Origin: Fibrobacterota bacterium
GTDB taxonomy: Bacteria > Fibrobacterota > Chitinivibrionia > Chitinivibrionales > JANQEN01
Reading direction: 5' to 3'
NCBI GenBank assembly: GCA_030619215.1
Contig: JAUXBV010000272.1
Span: 1-5,596 of the forward strand
DNA length: 5,596 nt
This document shows, piece by piece, positions 1 through 5,481 of this stretch. The notes below the pieces were generated by a model, which was given only the letters and a program-made list of their open reading frames with translations, was not told where the DNA came from and searched no databases. Both the position numbers and the translations under genes were made by a program. Numbering within the stretch: position 1 is the stretch's first letter; each line of letters starts with the position of its first letter.

Positions 1-195
1 ATAAATCGGCACCTTGTCTCTCTTAAAAGAGACTCAATATTATCCTATACTTAGGATAATTGTATATTATTGGACACTTTTGTACAAGTCCGGGAAGCAT
101 TTATATGAAATTTTTTTTAAAAGCTCCTTTACTGCAAAGTAGGCAGGCTTACCCCCTGCAATGAGATTACTCCTTTAAATTATGAATAATCCCAC
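1..195. other. Non-coding end beyond the patatin gene with two tandem hairpins
   Basis: No clear gene. Hairpin one: gtctct (16-21) and agagac (28-33), 6 bp. Hairpin two: attatccta (39-47) and taggataat (52-60), a perfect 9-bp stem with a 4-nt loop. A weaker 5-bp stem gcagg/cctgc spans 143-159. No T-run follows any of them in the patatin reading direction, so they are not textbook terminators. A T8 run lies at 111-118 on the plus strand. A 31-codon minus-strand frame (162 to 67) with an ATT start is discussed under findings. Confidence 0.6.
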
Positions 196-2859
196 CTAAA
201 AATCATATCCCGCAGAAAAACAGATGACATTTTCCTTGTCAATACCAAAATCTTCCTTCAGGGATCCGTAAATCACTCTCCCCCAGGAAAGCTTTAATGG
301 CCCGACCGGTGTCTGTACTGCAAAACCAAGCCCTATGCCAACCGGTGCATTGCTAATAAAGTGTTTTGCTGTTTTTGTATCAAAATCGAATTCAGGCCTG
401 TCAGGTGTATTATCCTGATTCCAGGCATAACCCCAGTCAACCAGTGCTGTTAAAAAGATCTTCTTTGTAACTGCAAATCTATATAAACCGTGCAGCAACA
501 CCATTATATCCCCAGAGATTGCCCTCGGTTTTAATCCAACGAAAGGCATATAATGATATACACCCATATCACGATATTTCTCTTCCGGCAGCGATCCTCC
601 TATATACACCTGTTCTACCGGTGGAAGAGACTGGTCTGCCCAGGAAAACATAATAAGCGGGGAGCATGTATGACGCTTCAGGAAGGTAAAATAGTACTGC
701 AGCCTTCCCTGAATAGTGATGAAATTCTCTGTTCCTCCTATTATATCTCTTGCGCCGCCAATACTAATATAGTGTTTTTGCCCTTTTCGCGGAAAGGGAA
801 ATCTGTCCAGGTCATCAACGGTGAGGCGCAATTTGGCGAAACGTATCCCTTTTTTAAACGGCCCTAAAGCATCAAAGACGCCTGATTCCGTCTGTTCCAG
901 CCTGAAACGCTCAAGACGAATACTGCCATCTATCATCGCAACCCGCCCAACCTGTACCCCGAGCATGAAAAGAAATCCTGTCTTCAGGAGACTCTCTTCG
1001 TTATAAATAATTCTTGTTACATAGGTGGTATCTCCAAGAATTATTGTGTCTATAATTTCTTCTTTTGTAACATCTATGATTCTGTCCCTGGCAATATAAC
1101 TCTGGAGGCTGATATTATTTGCCCAGTTTATTGACCACGGCCTGTTTGCGGCCAGTTCAAATGCATATTTCTCTCTCTTTTTACCATACTGCAGGTGAAG
1201 GGAAGCGCACAGCGCCGTACCGAACAGGTTTTCATACGCGGGTTGTATAAACCCTTCGAGTAAATGATACTCATCGAATCGCAGGCCGAGGCGTGACCGC
1301 CAGTACTCCTTTTCAACCACCTTTATATGGACGGCACAAAGCGAATCAACATAAATATTAACCGTATGAAAAAGATCCGTTGCATAGAGTGCCGAAACCG
1401 CATCCTCAATCTTATCCTTATTTAACAGTGAACCCTTTTTCAATCCCGAGGTAGTTTTGATGAGGCGGGGGGAGGTGTTTGCATTCCCTTCAATAACAAT
1501 TTCATGTATCACTCCGGGATCAATTGTCACCATAGTACCCGAATCAAATTCAGAGACAACCGCATTGGCAAAAGGCATATTCCGGTCATTAAATATTGAG
1601 GTAAGGTATGACTGCAGGGAGTCTTTTAACAGAGCCGGAAAATTGGTTTGATTAAGCTCGAATATGAGATTCTTTACATTCGGCTCGGATGCATTTCTCT
1701 TTGCCTGGAAGATAACAGGAAGTGGTAAAGCATTTGCATTATTAAAAGAACTAACCGGTTTTGCCTGTGTTTTAATCTCGGAAATACTTTTCACAATATC
1801 AGGAACCATCTCTTTAGCAGCGGAATATCCCCTGCTAATAATAGTATCCAGTTGAGAAAAGTCTGTATTCAGGAAACCGTCAAGGTCCGGCGTAATAATT
1901 ATATCTGCAAGTTTTCTCTGGATTTTTTTCTGCCTGTCAATTCCAATAGCGACAATCTGGTCGAAAAGGTGAATCGGGTTATCAAGAGCCTCCCTGCCCC
2001 ACATGGGAGACGTGATGTCAACTGCAATAATATAGTCCGGGTTTTCCCGCATCGCGGCTTTAACAGGTATATTTGCAGTCAACCCGCCGTCCAAAAGAAG
2101 CATACTGTCAACTGCAACAGGTGAAAATGCAAGCGGGGCGCCGCAGGAAGCACGAATAAATTCCGATAAGTTCCCTTTTGAAAAAACCACTGCCCGGCCT
2201 GTAAGAATATCGGTAGAAACTATTCGCAAAGGTGTCTTCAAACTGTCAAAATTCATATTCGCGTGATAAAGCGGTGCGGAAATTATTGGTGAAAGGAGGT
2301 TGAAGATCATCTGCCCGTGAGAGATAGAGTTCGGTAATATCGGTGTAAGATCAGTAGCAAATCGCAATTCAAAAAGGTAATCTATCGGCTCATTTTTCTG
2401 GCTGACCAGGAGTTTTCGCCTGAGCGCCGAATTGGTAAAGATATCATCCGCGTTAACACCTTTTAATATTGACCCGATACTGTCAGGGGGTATTCCGATT
2501 GAATAAAAACTGCCGATTATTGCGCCCATACTGGTTGCCACAATCAGGTCCGGTTTAATGCCGGCTTCGTCAAACGCTTTCAGCACACCGACCTGGGCAA
2601 GCCCCCGTGACCCGCCCCCGCTCAGTACCAGGGCAATTTTGGGATAAGCGTTAACCGCTTCTCCGGAAGAGGCGGCTGAAGAGTCCATTTCAACAGCGGG
2701 TTCCGGTACAGGATCACTTTGAGATAAACCTGAGTCTTCTGAAATCGAAGTGTAGGAAATACTGGTATCTTTTTGTAAATATATTGAATCAGTTTGAGAT
2801 GCTGATAGTATCGGAATGCAAAAAGAGAACAGTAATAAATATATCTTTATAAATTTCAT
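196..2859 (-). CDS. Patatin-like phospholipase fused to POTRA and outer-membrane beta-barrel (PlpD / type Vd-like)
   Basis: Probable lipid acyl hydrolase carried by its own outer-membrane barrel. Residues 1-20 look like a Sec signal peptide (KFIK, then a hydrophobic core, cleavage near LSA|SQ; Cys14 follows Phe, so no proper lipobox). Residues 21-70 are a Ser/Asp/Pro-rich linker. The patatin domain spans about 73-285: glycine-rich oxyanion loop GGGSRG at 81-86, nucleophile elbow ATSMG at 108-112 with Ser110, and catalytic Asp257 in DGG (257-259) followed by N263 and P265. The elbow has Ala108 where the family usually has Gly. A POTRA-like module covers about 450-517 (starting IHEIVIEGN), and 518-887 alternates like beta-strands and ends ...AGYDF, a C-terminal Phe typical of barrel insertion. 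This order matches PlpD-type (type Vd) proteins and the patatin-BamA fusions common in FCB bacteria. The ATG at 2859 directly precedes the signal peptide; no Shine-Dalgarno is visible. It lies 51 nt after the small gene and could be co-transcribed. The substrate is unknown. Confidence 0.94.
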   Translation of the reverse strand: MKFIKIYLLLFSFCIPILSASQTDSIYLQKDTSISYTSISEDSGLSQSDPVPEPAVEMDSSAASSGEAVNAYPKIALVLSGGGSRGLAQVGVLKAFDEAGIKPDLIVATSMGAIIGSFYSIGIPPDSIGSILKGVNADDIFTNSALRRKLLVSQKNEPIDYLFELRFATDLTPILPNSISHGQMIFNLLSPIISAPLYHANMNFDSLKTPLRIVSTDILTGRAVVFSKGNLSEFIRASCGAPLAFSPVAVDSMLLLDGGLTANIPVKAAMRENPDYIIAVDITSPMWGREALDNPIHLFDQIVAIGIDRQKKIQRKLADIIITPDLDGFLNTDFSQLDTIISRGYSAAKEMVPDIVKSISEIKTQAKPVSSFNNANALPLPVIFQAKRNASEPNVKNLIFELNQTNFPALLKDSLQSYLTSIFNDRNMPFANAVVSEFDSGTMVTIDPGVIHEIVIEGNANTSPRLIKTTSGLKKGSLLNKDKIEDAVSALYATDLFHTVNIYVDSLCAVHIKVVEKEYWRSRLGLRFDEYHLLEGFIQPAYENLFGTALCASLHLQYGKKREKYAFELAANRPWSINWANNISLQSYIARDRIIDVTKEEIIDTIILGDTTYVTRIIYNEESLLKTGFLFMLGVQVGRVAMIDGSIRLERFRLEQTESGVFDALGPFKKGIRFAKLRLTVDDLDRFPFPRKGQKHYISIGGARDIIGGTENFITIQGRLQYYFTFLKRHTCSPLIMFSWADQSLPPVEQVYIGGSLPEEKYRDMGVYHYMPFVGLKPRAISGDIMVLLHGLYRFAVTKKIFLTALVDWGYAWNQDNTPDRPEFDFDTKTAKHFISNAPVGIGLGFAVQTPVGPLKLSWGRVIYGSLKEDFGIDKENVICFSAGYDF

Positions 2860-2910
2860 AAATAATACTTTGTAGCACGGACATAACCACCAACAATAAT
2901 GTATTTAACG

Positions 2911-3102
2911 TTATTCCCGTTCAACAACCGAAAGAATTCTTGTAAATCTTTGTAAATAATCATTTCCGGTAAATTCTCCTAAATCGTATCTTAACTCTTC
3001 CAACAAAGAGATTCTTTCTTCCCCTGTCAGGTCTTTCGTGTACTCAGAATGCCTTATATCATCATTAATATGACCTAACGATATTGTACGCTCTATTTGC
3101 AT
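2911..3102 (-). CDS. Small 63-residue protein resembling the partner of DUF6036/AbiEii-like nucleotidyltransferases
   Basis: A short charged protein, intact from ATG to TAA. A good ribosome-binding site (AAGAAGG, 8 nt before the ATG) supports it as a real gene. The middle reads T-x-E-E-R-I-S-L-L-E-E-L-R (residues 26-38) and the end reads Y-L-Q-R-F-T-R-I-L-S-V-V-E-R. From memory this pattern (an acidic-basic helix 'EERxxxLExLR', then 'LQRxxRVVER' at the C-terminus) recurs in small proteins encoded directly ahead of DUF6036/AbiEii-like nucleotidyltransferases; the function of that small partner is not established. Here no nucleotidyltransferase follows: the next gene, 51 nt on, is the patatin protein. 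It may be an orphan left after loss of its partner, or it may act alone. It has no signal peptide or membrane segment, so it is probably cytoplasmic. The gene is well supported; the family link is tentative. Confidence 0.72.
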   Translation of the reverse strand: MQIERTISLGHINDDIRHSEYTKDLTGEERISLLEELRYDLGEFTGNDYLQRFTRILSVVERE

Positions 3103-3110
3103 ATTTAAAT

Positions 3111-3117
3111 CCTTCTT
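3111..3117 (-). promoter_or_regulatory. Shine-Dalgarno of the 63-residue gene, next to a short palindrome
   Basis: AAGAAGG lies 8 nt before the ATG at 3102 and supports this small gene. Directly upstream, tagct-t-agcta (3118-3128) is a perfect 5-bp palindrome around one base, which may be an operator or chance. Confidence 0.6.
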
Positions 3118-3248
3118 TAGCTTAGCTATAACTTATTTACATTAATATAATTCAGATTGTTGAAATTAATTGCACTATTTTTTCCCTGTCTCACCTTTTT
3201 AGAGGCAGATAACTACAGAGCTTTTGCGAGTGTATGCAATTGTTTAAA

Positions 3249-3257
3249 ATTATAACA
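3249..3257 (-). promoter_or_regulatory. Possible extended -10 promoter for the small gene
   Basis: TGTTATAAT on the minus strand is a complete extended -10 box (TGn plus TATAAT). There is no -35 match 17 nt upstream, which extended -10 promoters tolerate. The predicted start near 3242 gives a leader of about 140 nt to the 63-residue gene. The rest of the 3103-3349 gap shows no gene. Confidence 0.33.
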
Positions 3258-3349
3258 CCTTTTCTGCTTAGTTTATTTTATATCACTGTATACATGAAGG
3301 GCACGCACCGGAATGCACAGTAACGAGAGAAGAGCAGGGATCGCCATCA

Positions 3350-3679
3350 CTATGCAGGGGGCTCATATCTTTCGTAATAGCCAATAAGGTTTCCTTCCTG
3401 ATCTCGAACTGCCCGCATGAATATGCGATGCTCCCGGTTGTCTGTAATCATTTTTTCATTTACACCATTCTGAAAGCTCTCAAATATATCAAGAATAATC
3501 TGTTTCGATTTTTCGTTGTGGCAGTCAAAGATGGACCTGCCCACCTCGGCAGGCTTACCCTTATAATGATCAACTGCAGCCCTGTTCATGTACTGTATGA
3601 CATGCTGTGTGTCAATAAACACAAAGGGATCCTTTAAGCTGTCCATCAGGCACTCAAGTAACTGCAGCCTGTCGTTCAT
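3350..3679 (-). CDS. Stand-alone single PAS-domain protein
   Basis: A 109-residue cytoplasmic protein that is almost entirely one PAS domain. The N-terminal helix MNDRLQLLECLMDSL leads into the PAS start D-P-F-V-F-I-D (17-23), then V-I-Q-Y-M-N-R-A-A (27-35), the helix around DHYKGKPAEVGRSI, a Cys-His pair in DCHN (52-55), and the closing strands HRIFMRAVRD...LIGYYERYEPP (84-108). The 'CHN-x-x-S' and 'RAVRDxxGxxxGYYERYEPP' pattern resembles the PAS domain found at the end of DUF438/hemerythrin-type proteins and in short single-PAS proteins of anaerobes. No kinase, GGDEF, HTH or other output domain is attached, so it must signal through a partner, dimerise, or simply bind a ligand. A near-perfect AAGGAG site lies 5 nt before the ATG. 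The 135-base gap to the toxin gene contains hairpins, so it is probably a separate transcription unit. The bound cofactor cannot be told from sequence. Confidence 0.9.
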   Translation of the reverse strand: MNDRLQLLECLMDSLKDPFVFIDTQHVIQYMNRAAVDHYKGKPAEVGRSIFDCHNEKSKQIILDIFESFQNGVNEKMITDNREHRIFMRAVRDQEGNLIGYYERYEPPA

Positions 3680-3684
3680 AACTT

Positions 3685-3690
3685 CTCCTT
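3685..3690 (-). promoter_or_regulatory. Strong Shine-Dalgarno of the PAS gene
   Basis: AAGGAG on the minus strand ends 5 nt before the ATG at 3679. It is the best ribosome-binding site in the window and confirms the start. I found no convincing -35/-10 pair in the 135-base gap upstream. Confidence 0.8.
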
Positions 3691-3741
3691 TTAATATTTA
3701 AATGATCCACTAAAACCAGAAACCAGCCTCTACAATCTAAC

Positions 3742-3754
3742 CCAGCAGAGCTGG
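3742..3754. repeat. Small hairpin next to the large palindrome
   Basis: ccagc (3742-3746) and gctgg (3750-3754) form a perfect 5-bp stem with a 3-nt loop, 3 nt from the large palindrome. Its right arm shares gctg with the weak outer extension of that palindrome, so the two pairings would compete. No T-run follows in either direction. Confidence 0.5.
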
Positions 3755-3757
3755 ATA

Positions 3758-3816
3758 AGATTCTCTAAGCCTGAATTATCTACGCAAAAAACGTAGATAA
3801 TTCAGACAGAGAATCT
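3758..3816. repeat. 59-nt two-part perfect palindrome between abiEii and the PAS gene
   Basis: The outer arms agattctct (3758-3766) and agagaatct (3808-3816) pair over 9 bp, and the inner arms ctgaattatctacg (3771-3784) and cgtagataattcag (3792-3805) pair over 14 bp, all perfect. Only a 4/2-nt internal loop separates them, and the apical loop is caaaaaa. The right outer arm overlaps the toxin stop codon. Short outer matches gctg (3750-3753) and cagc (3820-3823) could extend it. Neither direction has a T-run after the stem, so it is not a standard intrinsic terminator; it could still protect or end the abiE transcript. Confidence 0.85.
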
Positions 3817-4696
3817 AAACAGCATCGTTATCGTGTACCTTAATTTCCTCTGCAAGCTGCATAAAGAATGATTTATTCCACAAATCGAGTGACTGATAGT
3901 CCTTGATAAACGGCCTTATATCTTTTAATGCAAGTTGAAAATCCGCCTTTTCGAATTTATTCCGAAGCATTTGTTTTAGAATCTTTCCGTTAAACGAAGA
4001 CCCATTTCCCAGGTGGCCTGTCTGCACCATTCGGGATTTTAAATGTCGCAGATGGCATGGTACTTTTTGTCCTATAAACCATACAAAGTCATAATAATCA
4101 CGACCCTTGACACGTGATTTCCACTCCCTGCATAACAGGGCATGAATCTTTCCGGCAAAAAGATCGGGCAGCGAATACAATTTGACTTGATGCGGAATGG
4201 GTACGAGTAATGTCTTCATATCATAATCAGCATAAGGAGGGGGATCTATATCGACCTCAATTTTAACCCTTAATACGCTATTTTTGTGGATAGAAGCAAG
4301 AAGGTTGTGCGGAGATTCGATATATATAAGATTCTGTAATGTGTCAGCCCTGATAAATGCAGATTCAATTTGTGACTGCCGCGTTTTTTCTTTTTTTTTA
4401 ACTTTGACGGAGAAGCCATACGACTGCAGTTCTGATTGAATTGAATTAACATACCGGGCTATTGAAAATTCCGGATTGGCAAATGTTAAGGAAAAATCCA
4501 AATCTTCCGAGTACCGGGGGAGTCCATAAAAAATTCTTAATGCCGTACCTCCGTAAAAAGCCGCATGTTCAAAAAATTTTGTCCTCCAGAGGCCAAGAAG
4601 TGCAATCTGCTGAATTATCTCCCGTAAAGCATCCCGGCAGTCATCCGCTGTATGCAATTCATACTTATTGAGAAGAGATTGTAATGCATGTATCAC
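3815..4696 (-). CDS. abiEii: AbiEii-type nucleotidyltransferase toxin (DUF1814 family)
   Basis: Toxin of an AbiE toxin-antitoxin/abortive-infection pair. AbiEii proteins belong to the DNA polymerase beta-like nucleotidyltransferase superfamily; related MenT toxins add nucleotides to tRNA acceptor ends. The signature motifs are all present: G-G-T-A-L-R (49-54), the metal-binding S-E-D-L-D-F with Asp65 and Asp67, an acidic strand K-I-E-V-D-I-D (145-151), L-F-A-G-K-I-H-A-L-L (179-188) with Lys183, and K-G-R-D-Y-Y-D (197-203). At 293 residues it has full family length, so it looks active. The start is GTG at 4696; a TAA two codons upstream excludes any earlier start. It begins 13 nt after the antitoxin gene, and its ribosome-binding site AAAGG overlaps the antitoxin stop. 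An A9-G-A6 run interrupts the gene between the DxD and RDYYD motifs. The stop codon sits at the edge of a large palindrome. The acceptor RNA or other target is unknown. Confidence 0.93.
   Translation of the reverse strand: MIHALQSLLNKYELHTADDCRDALREIIQQIALLGLWRTKFFEHAAFYGGTALRIFYGLPRYSEDLDFSLTFANPEFSIARYVNSIQSELQSYGFSVKVKKKEKTRQSQIESAFIRADTLQNLIYIESPHNLLASIHKNSVLRVKIEVDIDPPPYADYDMKTLLVPIPHQVKLYSLPDLFAGKIHALLCREWKSRVKGRDYYDFVWFIGQKVPCHLRHLKSRMVQTGHLGNGSSFNGKILKQMLRNKFEKADFQLALKDIRPFIKDYQSLDLWNKSFFMQLAEEIKVHDNDAV
4384..4399 (-). repeat. A9-G-A6 homopolymer tract inside the toxin gene
   Basis: On the minus strand nine A (4391-4399), one G, and six A (4384-4389) encode K-K-K-E-K at about residues 100-104 of the AbiEii protein. 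This is the kind of tract at which polymerases slip. Losing one A shifts translation into a frame that stops at 4270; gaining one A reaches TGA within about a dozen codons. Either change removes the acidic strand and the GRDYYD motif. Confidence 0.85.
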
Positions 4697-4705
4697 TTGT
4701 TAATA

Positions 4706-4710
4706 CCTTT
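4706..4710 (-). promoter_or_regulatory. Ribosome-binding site deciding the GTG start of abiEii
   Basis: AAAGG on the minus strand lies 9 nt before the GTG at 4696 and shares its first A with the last base of the antitoxin TGA (4710-4712). With the in-frame TAA at 4700-4702 it fixes the GTG as the start. The overlap suggests that ribosomes finishing the antitoxin help initiate the toxin. Confidence 0.65.
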
Positions 4711-5339
4711 CACCGGTTATTCAAACCGGAAAGCAACCGAAACAACAAATCAATGCGATTGCAGCCATATACATCCTTAATACTGGAAAGCTCATTAAAA
4801 TCCAGTTGCCTGAAATCTTCAGGCTCAATCCTCAGATTATCATAAATATATTCCTTAAGTTCAGCAATAGTGCGTATATTTGATGCGAGTGCGACTTTGT
4901 CGCACAACGCTTTTCCTTTTGTCGCAATAAAATATCTCCCGCTTTCATTTTCGATAAGGTGTACACCAACCGAAAACGCTTTTTGCCTGATATGACGGTA
5001 AGAAAAAGTTCCCACCGGGGTCTGAAAAAATTTATTTCGCTTTAACGTCACGCTGGTAATTTCAACTACCCGTTCAGGAATTAAGGAATGTAAGGATAGA
5101 ACATACTCCAATGATATATAAGAAGGGCCATAAAGGGCATTTGCAATTTCATTAGTGTAAATATGTCCGCCAAAATCCGGCGCCCGGACATAAAGCCCCT
5201 TTTTAATACGGATTATCTCACCCCGGTTAAACATCTGTGTTACCTTATCTCTCGGGCTACGATAGGGCCGTAACACATGCATCAGATATGCATAGTCAAA
5301 ATGATGATCCTGTGGAAGTTTCGAATAAACAGGCTTCAT
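4710..5339 (-). CDS. abiEi: AbiEi-type antitoxin / winged-helix autorepressor
   Basis: Antitoxin partner of the downstream AbiEii toxin. AbiEi proteins carry an N-terminal winged helix that binds inverted repeats in their own promoter and a C-terminal domain that counters the toxin; AbiE is described as a type IV system in which the two proteins do not need to bind each other. Numbered from the ATG at 5339 (209 residues): winged-helix region about 15-52, with SPRDKVTQMFNRGEIIRIKK then GLYV; AbiEi core about 68-147, with YISLEYVLSLHSLIPE, EITSVT, TPVGTFSYRHI and ATKGKALCDKVA; a helical tail to GLNNR. The frame can be extended to a TTG at 5372 (11 extra residues), but that codon lies inside the putative operator and the extra residues are not domain-like, so I prefer the ATG. 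Neither start has a Shine-Dalgarno. The stop TGA overlaps the toxin ribosome-binding site, implying coupled translation. Confidence 0.92.
   Translation of the reverse strand: MKPVYSKLPQDHHFDYAYLMHVLRPYRSPRDKVTQMFNRGEIIRIKKGLYVRAPDFGGHIYTNEIANALYGPSYISLEYVLSLHSLIPERVVEITSVTLKRNKFFQTPVGTFSYRHIRQKAFSVGVHLIENESGRYFIATKGKALCDKVALASNIRTIAELKEYIYDNLRIEPEDFRQLDFNELSSIKDVYGCNRIDLLFRLLSGLNNR
4713..4729 (-). repeat. GC-rich hairpin at the antitoxin/toxin junction
   Basis: Perfect 6-bp inverted repeat CCGGTT (4713-4718) and AACCGG (4724-4729) with a 5-nt loop. In the mRNA it occupies the last five antitoxin codons and ends immediately before the TGA and the toxin ribosome-binding site. It stands out in an AT-rich stretch and could slow or gate translation of the toxin. 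Confidence 0.5.
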
Positions 5340-5343
5340 TAGA

Positions 5344-5372
5344 ATTATAATATAAGTGTAATTATTAACCAA
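5344..5372 (-). promoter_or_regulatory. Weaker candidate promoter P2, giving a leaderless abiEi mRNA
   Basis: On the minus strand, TTGGTT (5367-5372), a 17-nt spacer and TATAAT (5344-5349) lie only 4 nt before the ATG at 5339. A transcript from here would start at or within the ATG, which would explain why no Shine-Dalgarno is present. The -35 matches consensus at only three positions and the region is AT-rich, so it may be coincidence. Confidence 0.3.
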
Positions 5373-5403
5373 TAAGTCGAATAATTATCGACATACTGGT
5401 TAA
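5365..5403. promoter_or_regulatory. Candidate AbiEi operator: inverted repeat with 16-bp arms
   Basis: The left arm ttaaccaataagtcga (5365-5380) and right arm tcgacatactggttaa (5388-5403) are inverted copies matching at 14 of 16 positions, separated by the 7-nt ataatta. The right arm abuts the P1 -10 box and covers its start point; the left arm covers the -35 of the second candidate promoter and the alternative TTG codon. Characterised AbiEi proteins bind inverted repeats in their own promoters and repress them, so this is the expected place and form of an operator. The role is inferred; the symmetry is directly visible. Confidence 0.68.
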
Positions 5404-5432
5404 ATTATACATTATTGTGGAGTGTTTTGCAA
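5404..5432 (-). promoter_or_regulatory. Predicted sigma70-type promoter P1 of the abiE operon
   Basis: Read on the minus strand: -35 TTGCAA at 5427-5432, a 17-nt spacer, and a perfect -10 TATAAT at 5404-5409. The predicted start point is near 5397, giving a leader of about 58 nt to the ATG at 5339. The start point falls inside the right arm of the inverted repeat that begins directly at the -10 box, so a bound repressor would block it. Surrounding AT-richness raises the chance of false matches, but the spacing and position agree well with the gene order. Confidence 0.62.
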
Positions 5433-5481
5433 GATTTTATAAGAATTCTTTAAATATTTTTATTCCTGTTTCACCTTATTA

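Noticed and set aside
553..2124. Several plus- and minus-strand frames of 60-100 codons across the patatin gene
   Set aside because: All overlap the 887-residue protein, whose motifs run throughout; none shows domain-like sequence.
2860..2910. Promoter for the patatin gene (TATTAT 4 nt before the ATG)
   Set aside because: No acceptable -35 at the right distance; co-transcription with the small gene is as likely.
142..3561. 13-base exact repeat ggcaggcttaccc at 142-154 and in the PAS gene at 3549-3561
   Set aside because: About one such match is expected by chance in a window this size, and the flanks do not align.
3428..3637. Plus-strand frame of 69 codons opposite the PAS gene
   Set aside because: Antisense shadow of a well-supported PAS gene with its own strong ribosome site; no ribosome site or family features of its own.
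3735..3823. Possible integron attC site (ATCTAAC matches RYYYAAC next to a large palindrome)
   Set aside because: There is no matching GTTRRRY at the other side, and the palindrome arms lack the attC L/R box layout.
4270..4452. 60-residue minus-strand frame inside the toxin gene
   Set aside because: It is the shifted shadow of abiEii through the A-rich tract; it matters only as the product of a one-base slip.
2932..5450. Palindrome aagaattctt present at 2932-2941 and 5441-5450
   Set aside because: A 10-base match of this kind is expected several times by chance, and one copy is inside coding DNA.
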